From contig CAIOLW010000241.1 in the NCBI GenBank assembly GCA_903859215.1, forward strand, positions 1-64,000: a DNA stretch of 64,000 nucleotides, written 5' to 3'. The notes beneath the pieces were generated by a model that saw nothing but the letters and a program-made list of their open reading frames with translations, was not told the origin of the DNA and did no database searches. Positions 47,003 through 56,200 of the stretch are shown here, in pieces. Made by a program: the position numbers and the translations under genes. Numbering within the stretch: the stretch's first letter is position 1; each line of letters begins with the position of its first letter. The stretch is from an uncultured bacterium (lineage in GTDB: Bacteria; Krumholzibacteriota; Krumholzibacteriia; LZORAL124-64-63).

Positions 47003-47836
47003 CTAGAGCGGGGAGTCGTCGTCGATGACGACCTCGAGCAGAAGCCGCACGGGGCCCCGTCCCTCCAGCAAACGGCGGGGAATGCGCACGGGCACGACCA
47101 CCGAAGGCCGCAGTTCGTGGTAGATCGCCTCGCTGAGGGCGCGCGTCGTCTCGCCGATCTCGGTGCCCGGCAACGGCGGTCCGTAGTCCAGCCCCAGCGG
47201 GCCGGCCGGTTCCGGTGCCACGGCGGGCTCGGGTGGCTGCACCGGCGTCGCGGCGGCGAGGGCTGCCGCGGCCGGATTGGCCGCCAGATGGTTGACGGTC
47301 AGCCCGAGGATCGCCTTCAAGGTCTCGCGCGCACCGTCGCCATTGGCGGCATTGGCCGGGAACGACAGCAGGCCCCACGGGTTGAGCAGGCTCTCGAGCC
47401 GATCCACGGGCAGCGTGTCGTCGCGATCACGCCGGTTGTACTGGAGGACCATGGGAACCCGCATGAGGTCGAGGTCCCACGATTCCAGGTATGTCTTGAG
47501 CGCCTCGAGCGCCGCCAGGCTCTGGTCCAGCATCGCGGCGCCCGAATCCACGACGAAGACGATGCCGTCGAACGGCGGGTGCATGTCCCGGCCCGCGGCC
47601 CGCAGCCGCTCACGGCCGGCGTCGACCGCCTGCACCAGTACCTGCCATTCACCCTGCAGCCCGTGCCGAACCCGGAAAGCGATCTGCCGCTCCGGGTCGT
47701 CCGTGGCCAGCAGGAGGCGTTGCTCGGGTGGGATGGAACGGTGGATCACCCTCAGGTTGGCACGCTTGCCGGCGCTGGCGGGCCCGTAGTAGAGCACGCG
47801 GCAGGTCCGGGTGGCTGTCAGCTGGGATGTGCTCAC
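47003..47836 (-). CDS. MglA-like small-GTPase-fold protein with degenerate nucleotide-binding motifs
   Basis: CRVLYYGPASAGKRANLRVIH (cf. YYGPGLGGKTTNL), DGIVFVVDSGAAML, VPMVLQYNRRD (cf. QYNKRD). Confidence 0.75.
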   Translation of the reverse strand: MSTSQLTATRTCRVLYYGPASAGKRANLRVIHRSIPPEQRLLLATDDPERQIAFRVRHGLQGEWQVLVQAVDAGRERLRAAGRDMHPPFDGIVFVVDSGAAMLDQSLAALEALKTYLESWDLDLMRVPMVLQYNRRDRDDTLPVDRLESLLNPWGLLSFPANAANGDGARETLKAILGLTVNHLAANPAAAALAAATPVQPPEPAVAPEPAGPLGLDYGPPLPGTEIGETTRALSEAIYHELRPSVVVPVRIPRRLLEGRGPVRLLLEVVIDDDSPL

Positions 47837-48067
47837 GATTCCCTTCCTGGGCTCACGGTCGGCCGCCCCGTTACGGGGTTGGCGGTGCCGTCAGCCCGGT
47901 CAAGCAAGCCACGTGCCACGAAACAACAAGCATCTTCTTGTCATTTCATCAGATCACGCGCCGTCCCCGGCAACGGGCAAGCAATTTGCAACATCTCCCG
48001 GGAATCACAGGGCAGTCCGGCACGCGGGGCGCCCCCGATGGCGGCCACCACCCGGCAGGAGCGGTTC

Positions 48068-48511
48068 ATGACGACGACGAACACCGACAAGATCCTCAAG
48101 ACCATGTTCTCCCGACTGCTGCAGATCGAGGTCGACGACCCCCTGCTGCACAAGCTGTGCGCAGTGATCGACAGCGTCACCGAGCGCGTGGGAGGCAATT
48201 TCGACCTTGAGACGGTCCAGGGCCAGAACACCTTCCGGGCGCTGCTGTGCTCGATGGTGGTGCACGGGTGGGGCAACGGCATGCATCCGTTCCACAACCC
48301 ACCGGCCAACCAGGACGGGAACCCGGTCGAGGTCCGGGTCAGCAAGGACATCCTGATGTCCATGCAGGATCTGCAGGCGCTCAGGTATGTGAAGAAGGAC
48401 TCGCAGGGCCGGGTCAAGCAGGCCCTCTTCGAGCCCGACCACAACGTCCGCGTCCGGCAGCAGATCGACGACATCCTGGCGGAAATCAGCCAGGACAAGT
48501 GGAATTCCTAG
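48068..48511 (+). CDS. Conserved-looking hypothetical protein (147 aa)
   Basis: MTTTNTDKILKTMFSRLLQIEVDDPLLHKLC...DILAEISQDKWNS; followed by a strong hairpin. Confidence 0.78.
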   Translation: MTTTNTDKILKTMFSRLLQIEVDDPLLHKLCAVIDSVTERVGGNFDLETVQGQNTFRALLCSMVVHGWGNGMHPFHNPPANQDGNPVEVRVSKDILMSMQDLQALRYVKKDSQGRVKQALFEPDHNVRVRQQIDDILAEISQDKWNS

Positions 48512-48536
48512 GCGACCGCCCTGCGCACAAACGCCG

Positions 48537-48570
48537 AACCGGCCGCGCCGATGACAGCGCGGCCGGTTTG
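48537..48570 (+). terminator. Hairpin after the 48068 gene
   Basis: AACCGGCCGCGC-CGATGACA-GCGCGGCCGGTT, perfect 12-bp stem. Confidence 0.75.
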
Positions 48571-48580
48571 CGTGAGGGAA

Positions 48581-48622
48581 GACCGGCATCAGAAGACGGG
48601 CATCAGAAGACGGGTATCAGAA
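48581..48622. repeat. 14-bp tandem repeat, three copies, over the 3' end of the zinc-ribbon gene
   Basis: GACCGGCATCAGAA-GACGGGCATCAGAA-GACGGGTATCAGAA. Confidence 0.9.
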
Positions 48623-49183
48623 AACCTGGCTGCCCCCCGCCAGGATTTCGTTCAGGGCGTCACGGAAATACTCGGTGGAACCGGCCACCTCGGGCGTGAC
48701 CTTGTCCTTGTAGAGTTCCCACGACTTCTTGATCTCCGGCCCGAGGGCTTCCAGCAGGTTGCCGTCGGCGAGGGCGCGTTCGTAGACCTCACGGTTGTAG
48801 ACCTTGATGTCCGAGACGAGCGCGCGGGCCAGCATCTCTTCCTTGCTGCGGCGGCGGCGCGCCTGGACGGGCTGGTCCATGACCGCGGTTCCTGTCGGCG
48901 CCGACGCGGCGGGGCCCGCCGAGTGTTCGGACACCGGAGTCGCAGCATACGCGGAAGCGCCTGCCTGCGGCCGCAGCACAGGGCCCGACGGTTCAAACGG
49001 ATCGACGACCGCCCGGACCGGCTGGCTGGCCTTGACCACCGCCTCGTCGGCGCCGCGCGCCACCCCGTCCAGGACGAAAACGCCCCGACAGGACGGGCAA
49101 CGGACACGCACCTGGCGGTGCGGCACGCGCTCGGGGTCCAGGCGATAGCGCGCGTGGCAATCGGTGCACGTGGTGATCATCAA
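48617..49183 (-). CDS. MJ0042-type zinc-ribbon protein
   Basis: MITTCTDCHARYRLDPERVPHRQVRVRCPSCRGVF; disordered linker; charged helical C-terminus. Confidence 0.83.
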   Translation of the reverse strand: MMITTCTDCHARYRLDPERVPHRQVRVRCPSCRGVFVLDGVARGADEAVVKASQPVRAVVDPFEPSGPVLRPQAGASAYAATPVSEHSAGPAASAPTGTAVMDQPVQARRRRSKEEMLARALVSDIKVYNREVYERALADGNLLEALGPEIKKSWELYKDKVTPEVAGSTEYFRDALNEILAGGSQVF

Positions 49184-49276
49184 CCCGCTCCTTTGGGATG
49201 GCTGGAAACCGGATTCCGGGCACGTCAGGTTTCGGCCGCAGGCGGCGGGAATTAAGGAAAGTTTGGGTGGCCGCGC

Positions 49277-50245
49277 TCAGGGGCGCCAGATCAGGTCCGC
49301 GGCGAGGCGACCGGCCTGTCCGAGCGAGCCCGCCGAGCAGCCTTCCGGCGCATCACCCGTGGTGTGCCAACGGGGATCGTCGAAGTCGATCAGGTCGACC
49401 GCCGGGACACCCGCCTGCAGGAACGGCACGTGGTCATCGTAGATCTGCCGCCCGGGCGCTGGTTCGAACATGTCCAGGCCCAGCTTGCCCGCCCGCTCGA
49501 AGACCGCCGCCGTCCACTCGGGCGCCAGGGCGAGGGAATAACCCTCCTGCGTGACGCGCGCGCCGGATTTCCCGACCATGTCGAACAGGACCAGGCCGCG
49601 ACACCGCGAAGCGTCCAGCGGGCTGCCAAAGGCCCCCAGTGATTCCGCCAGATGGCGACTGCCCAGGCAGAACCCCAGCGGGTCATGCGGCTGCCCGGAG
49701 TCCTCCGCGTCCAGGAAAAGGAGGTCCACGCCCTGCGGCGGCGGCGTTGCGCCCAGCATCTCGATCAACTGAAGCAGGACGGCCGTCCCGCTGCCGCCGT
49801 CATTCGCGCCGGGGATCGGGTCCTTCCGTCGCGCAGGCACGGGATCCTGGTCGGCCCACGGTCGCGTGTCGAAGTGCGCCGCCAGCCACAACCGCCGGCC
49901 ATCGGTCGGCCCGGCCGAGACGATGATGTTGCACGCCTCGATGGCGCTTCCCTGCCGGCCGAGAGGGACGTTGAAGCGCTGTTCCACGACCTTCAGCCCG
50001 GCGCGCCGGGCCGCCTTCGTCACGAGGTCGCGCAGTGCCCGGTTGCCGGCCGACCCGGGTGTTCGGGGCCCCAGCGCGCACTGGCGCCGCACCAGTTCCA
50101 GGGCGCGCTCACCCGAGAACGCCGGCACCGCGACCAACCGCTCGGCAACCTCCGCGCGGGCCGGCGTGGCCAGGGCGGCGGCGGCAACGGTCGCCATGGC
50201 CAGGTCACGGGCCCGGCGGATCCCAGAGACAAGCCTAGAAGACAA
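49277..50245 (-). CDS. M28-family peptidase / glutaminyl-peptide cyclotransferase-like secreted protein
   Basis: CALGPRTPGSAGN, LWLAAHFDTRPWAD, IPGANDGGSGTAVLLQLIEML, VDLLFLDAEDSG, YDDHVPFLQAGVPAVDLIDFDDPRWHTTGD. Confidence 0.9.
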   Translation of the reverse strand: MSSRLVSGIRRARDLAMATVAAAALATPARAEVAERLVAVPAFSGERALELVRRQCALGPRTPGSAGNRALRDLVTKAARRAGLKVVEQRFNVPLGRQGSAIEACNIIVSAGPTDGRRLWLAAHFDTRPWADQDPVPARRKDPIPGANDGGSGTAVLLQLIEMLGATPPPQGVDLLFLDAEDSGQPHDPLGFCLGSRHLAESLGAFGSPLDASRCRGLVLFDMVGKSGARVTQEGYSLALAPEWTAAVFERAGKLGLDMFEPAPGRQIYDDHVPFLQAGVPAVDLIDFDDPRWHTTGDAPEGCSAGSLGQAGRLAADLIWRP

Positions 50246-53200
50246 AGGTGGCCTCCACTCCCAGGCCGAGCGTCGTGCTGTGCTGGCCGGTGGCGATGTT
50301 GCTCGAGCGGGCGAATTTGAAACGGATCGCCCCGTTCAGGTTCTTGGAGATCTGGTACGTGAAGCGCGGGTCCAGGCTCAGGCGCTTCTGGCCGGTCGGG
50401 GCCGTGTCGGCGAGGCCCGGGTTGACGCGGTCGGTGCGGTCCTTCTGGTACGAAAGGTCCACGTCCAGCGTCACGTTCTGGCTCGAACCGGGCCGGTAGA
50501 GCCCCATCTTCGCCAGGAACTGCTCGGCCTTGAACTGGTGGCGCACCTGCAGGCCGTAGCGCGACTGGTTCGTCGTGGTCGTCACGCCGTTGCCGCGGAC
50601 ATCGTCCCACTTCAGGTTCGCGTTGAGCGTCGCCGACAACCCGCTCGGGAAAGTGAACGACCAGCGCGGCTGGATGGTGGTCGAGTACGTCGGACTGTAC
50701 ACCGTCGCCGTGAAGTTGTTCACCGTCAGGCTGCGCTTGTAGCCGACGTTGAAACTGGACGAGCGGAACCAGCCGTCGCCCTCCTTCTTACCGCCACCCA
50801 GCAGGCGCCACTTCTCGATGCCCGTCAGGGAGAACTGAACGTCGGGCCACTCCGTGTGCAGGCTTCGCGACTCCGAACCCACCTGCTCGCGACGTGAATT
50901 GTTGTTCGAGTACTTCAGGTCGAGGGACAACTGCCGGGTCACCCGCGTGTTGGTGGCCAGCGTGACGGATTCCTGCTCGTCGAACCCGTGGGCCGCGAAG
51001 CGCGCCGCATCGACGTCCAACTCGGAGTTGAAGCCCGCCTCGTACCAGAACGTGGCCGGGTCCAGGAGCCGCACGTAGTTGCTGTTACGCCGCCGCGTCA
51101 GCGTCACCTTCAACGGCGACGTATTGCGCAGCACGGAAATGAACGGGTCGACGAGCGCCCGCGGGCCGAAGCCGCCACCGCCGGCGCTCGTGACCGGGCC
51201 GCCCGGAGGCGGCATGGCCCCGGTTGCCGGCATGCCGGTCGCGCCCGATCGGCGCTGGTCCTCCTGCTCCTGCTCAACGCGGGCTTCGGCGGCCGCCAGC
51301 AGCCGTTCATCTTCGCGCCGCTTCCGTTCGTCGGGAGCCAGCAACTGGTCATCCGCGCCGGCGGCCGCGGTCGGGTCGGTGGAAGGAGGCGTTCCCCGGG
51401 CGATGCCCGTGCTGTCCGTCGCACCCGGCGCCGGCGTTGCGGGCGGATTCCCGGTTCCGGCGGGCGGGATCAGCGGCGGGCCCCCCGGGACACGCCGCGC
51501 CTCGCGGTCCTCGAGCCGGCGCTGCGAGGCCAGCATCTGGTCACGCTGCGTAGCGGACCAGCGCTGCTCCGGGAAGATCTTCTTCACCGCGTCCCCGACA
51601 GGCAGCTGCAGCCGCAGGTCCCAGCTCCCGGCATTGCTGACGCTGCGGATGTTGTCCGGGTCCCCCGGCTGTCGCGTGGCCGGGTCGTGCACGTCGGCGA
51701 AGCCCCCGGTGAACTGCAGCGATGGGCTGATCTGGTCGATCATGCGCAGGGTGAACCGGGCCGGCGCGAACAGCGGGCTGGCCGGGAACTTCAGTCCCTT
51801 GGGAGGCGTGAAGGTGACGCGCAGGTCGTAGCTCCGCCGGTTCTCCTGGCCGATGTTCACGCCCAATTGCTTCTGTTCCCGCAGCAGGTCGCGGTCCGAG
51901 ATGAAGCTGAAGGCCATGTCGACGATCTGCAGCGGGGAATAGTCCACCGATCCGTTCAGCTTGCCGATCCGCCGGCGATCCACCGGTCGCACGGTCACAA
52001 ACCCCGTCTCGGTGATGGTGGTCGCCGCGCCTTCCGTCGAGCTGAAACTGGCGCCGAGCGCAATCCGGCGCGGAACGATCGAAACTCCCTTCACGATCGG
52101 GACCCAGCGCAGCACCGGGTACGCCCCCAGCATGTAGTTTCCCATGATGCGCAGGTCGAAGTTCAATCCCCCCTGCAGGCTCTTGCTGCGGCTGAGCAGC
52201 AGGGGGCTGTCGGTCTTCTCGCGCGACCCGCTCAACTGCGCCGACCACGGGTCCACCAGGTAGCGCAGCAGCGGCGCCTTGCCCGGCGTGTGGTTCAGGC
52301 GCGCCGAGAACTGCTCGCGGGTCACGATCGTCGACATCGCCGTCAGCATGTCGGGGTCGATGATTTCGATGTCGCTGTTGGTCACGTACTTCGGCCGGTC
52401 GGTCGCCTGCCGGCGACTGCCGCTGACCGGCAGGCGGAACCCCGCCAGCGGGAAGAAGTCCTCCACATTGAAGCTGTTCTGGAGGCTCCACTCGCCGTGG
52501 TCGATACCGCTGCCGACGGCCTTGTCCAGGCCGTGGTACGCATCGTCGGTATGCTTCCAGTCGAAGTCGACCTTGAAGACATCCGCCATGTTGACACGCA
52601 CGCCCGCGCGCTGGGCCATGCCGTGGTCGCGCTTGACGCCCTCCAGGCGCACGTCATTGATGTAGAAATACCCGCTCGCCGGCTCGGTCAGCATGTTGTT
52701 GGCAACGCCGACGAAATAGCGCCTCACGCGCCGCAGGTCCGGCCGGCCCACGACGCGGACGAGGTACTCGTCCCCCGACTCGAGATCGGGAACGATCGCG
52801 TGCAGGCTGCCGTCCTCCGCCAGATCGCCGGTCTTGGCGTTCGAGAGCTCCGCCATGCCGAGCGACATCCGGTGCCAGCCGGTCTTGGCGGCGCCGTCGC
52901 TGAAGCGGTACGCGATCTCGTAGTAGTTGAGCGAGTCGGCGCCGACCCTGAACAGCAGGTCCAGGTCGGCTGTCGCGTGCGAGGGGTTGAACCAGTACCA
53001 CGACATGTTGCGGTAGCCGGTGTAGTCGTCGCCGCGCGGGGAGACCTGCTTGCTGATGCGCATCAGGTGGCCGCGCTCGAGGTCCTGGAAGTTCAGGACC
53101 AACGACTGCTCCTTGTCCGGGATGTTGTTCTCGACGTGGACCGCGAACGGCGGCGAATAGTCCGGGTTCTCCTTGTTGTTCACTTCACCCAGGAAGAACT

Positions 53201-56200
53201 CCTCGTCCGCCAGCCGCTCGCCGTGGCTCAGCAGCTGCTCGCCGTCGATGCGCCGGACGCCTTCGCGCTCCCAGCGGCTGCCGAGGAACCGCAGGTCCGA
53301 CAGCTGGAGATGCACCGCCGACGGCGCGCTGCCGCTGTCGTTCTCGTACCAGATGCGGGCGTGCGTGACGGCCTTGATGTTGGCCGCCGTGCCCGCCGAA
53401 ACGGAGTCGACCGCAGCCAGCGGAATGCGGTACTTGCGCCAGGCGATGTTCTTCGACACCAGTTCCTGGACGTCGGCGTAGTCGCGATCGACGTCGACCA
53501 GCGCCGGCGTCTCCTTCAGGTCGATGGTGACCGTGAAGTAGCCGTTGGCCGTGTCCAGGCGTCCGTTGGCGTTCAGGTCCTCGGTGTCCTCGCGGTTGTT
53601 GCGCGCGGTATTGTTGATCTTGGGGAACGGCTCGTCCCCGTCGATGGAATATTCCGCCTTGTAGAGTTTGGCGTCCGAGGCGTCGCCATCCAGGCCGATG
53701 TCCTCATCGTACGTCCAGACGCCGTCCGGCTGCTTGTTGACGATGCCGTCTTCCTGCTGGAACGTGCCGGCAACGAGGTTGCCCTGGTCGTCCCGCGGCC
53801 AGAACCCGTCCTCGTTGATGTAGCCGAAGTCGATGTGGAGCTTTCCCGAGCGCAGGGCGGCATCCGGCACCTGGTCGTTGACCCAGACCTCGACGAACTG
53901 CGACTTCGAGAGGTCCAGTCCCGTGCGACTGACGCCCCGCATGATGCCGCCCCAGTTTTCCGGCCGCCAGATGCCGTCGGCCCGGAGGTACAGGTCCATC
54001 GCCGTCTGCGTCTCGTCGCGTTCCTGGTTGACCAGGTCCGGATTCAGGTACCGCCTGAGGACGCGGTCCTTCGGCAGGAACCAGCGGACGGTGTTGACAC
54101 GGTCCGCAGGCTGGAAAGAGCGCGAGTCCGGGTGGGTGGCCAGCCAGCCGGACCCGAGTTTCGGCGAACTGGCCCACGACCAGCCGAGCCGGTTGAGCGT
54201 GACCATGTCGGACGCGTCGACGCCCTCGAAGTCCTCCAGGAACACCTGTCCCTTGGTGTTCGGGTTGGGCAGGCTGAGCGCCAGTTCGCCGAGGAACTGC
54301 ACGCTGCTCTCGCGCTCGGAATCGTTCCGGCTCAGGAAATTCGCCACCGAAGTCAAAAACCGCGGCTTGAACGTGTGCTGCAGGTTCACGTTGCCGACCA
54401 GGTTCTTGCTCGGCTCCTCGCCCAGCTTGGCCTTCTCGCCGACGATCGATTCACTTTGGTACAGCACGCTGGTCGCCAGCTTGCTGTCCTGGCCCAGGTC
54501 GTAGCCGAGGCTCAGGCCCATCAGGCTGGTGTTGCCGCCGCCCATGAACGGCGCGTACTGGTAGTCCACGCTGATCTTGCTGTCGGCCGTCAGGTTCGCA
54601 GCCTCGCCCTTGAGCTGGATCTCGCCGAACGTGTAGTCGATCTCGTAGTCGACGTCGCGCGTCAGCTGACGCCCGTCGATCGTCACGGTCTCGGAGCCCT
54701 CCTCGATGTTCGAGGCTCCGAGGCTGAAGCTGCTGGCGGCAGCGGCATGGCGGGCAATGATCTTGAACTCGTCGTGCGTCACGAGGTCCGTCTGCGGGGT
54801 GTCGAAATCGTAGATCTTCGACAGGTTGGGAATCTTCGTCTGCAGGAACGTCCCCTCCCACTGGAACGGCTCCACGTCGGCATACGCCTTGTACTGGGCC
54901 TCGGAGGCGTTGAACGGCTCCGGGAAATCAAGCGGGAATTTCAGCAGTCCCTTCACGAGGTCGATCAGGTACGGGTCGTCCGCGTCGACGACGCCGTCGT
55001 GCGTCGCCTGCCCCTGCGCGTTGCGGCGGTCCAGGCCGAACACGCGGATGTAGTCGAGCCCGTTCTCGTCCTGCGCGGGCTGCCCGTTGCCGACCTCGTT
55101 CTTCTCGATCCGCAGCTCGAACGTCGACGGGTCGATGTTGGCGCCGCCGAGCGAGTAGATGTTCCTGAGCACGTACTTGAAGACATGGGGATCCGGCTTG
55201 TTGTAAAGCGCCTTCAGCAGCTTCATCCGGTAGTACTTCCCCGTGCCACCCACGACATCCTGCGTCGGGTTGCCCATGACGTCGGGGTTGTCGCCCACCT
55301 GCGCGATCTCGCTGCCCAGCGCATCCTCGACCGTGTAGACGACAGCCAGGACGTCCGAGTTGTCCATCTGCGTGCGCATGTCGATGGCCACGAGCCCGCC
55401 GTTGGCGTCGAGCATCGGGTCGAAGGCCGTGATCTCGCGCCAGCGCGGCCCGAAATCGTGCGGGACGTTGAAATCGATGCTGCCGTTGTCCCAGCCGCGG
55501 AAACCCTCGCGGTCCACGTAGACCGCGACGTTGGCGATGTCGCCCGGCTGGAACTGGCCGGTCGGCATCATCTCGAAGACCTTGACCGAGCTGTACCGGA
55601 TGCGCTCGCCGGTGACGCGGCCCAGGGGCTCGTCGCCCGGCAGGTCGAGGCGGAAGAAGCGGTTGTTCAGGTACGCATAGGCGGGAATGATGTTGTCCGA
55701 GACCTGTCCGCCCTTGGCGTTGAACTGCTTCGAACTGGCTTCGGCCTTCTGCTTCGAAGCCACGACCGTGAACTCGGCGCGACCGACCTGACCGGTCACC
55801 TTGACGCCGAAGAGGCCTGACTTGTTCGAACTGTAGCCCATCAACTGGCTGCCCGGGAGCGTCAGGCCGACATCGCCGGTCTCGATCGACCTGATCACCT
55901 CGTCGTCGAGCCCCCGGTACATCAGCTTGATCTTGGTCGCGTCAGGCCCCATCTGCTGGCTGTTGTGGTCGACCTCGAGGATGATCTTCTCGCCGATCGT
56001 CCCGGACAGGTTGATCGACAGCTGCTGTTCCATTTCCAGCGTCGGAAACAGCGACTGGCTGCTGACGCGCTCGGTGGCGACGAACGGCTTGATCACCGTG
56101 CTCTCGCCGTTCAGGGCGATATGCTCGCGACCGGTGATCTTGATCTGGGTCTTCTCGCCCTTGCCGATGATCTTCTCCAGCGTGCGCGGCAACTTCACAG

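Noticed and set aside
46106-48067. Plus-strand 801-aa ORF N-terminal part
   Set aside because: Antisense to TPR and MglA-like genes; only the terminal 147 aa (48068..48511) reads as a real protein.
50988-55820. 1610-aa plus-strand ORF
   Set aside because: Antisense to sprA; His/Arg/Val/Asp-rich composition typical of the mirror frame of a high-GC gene.
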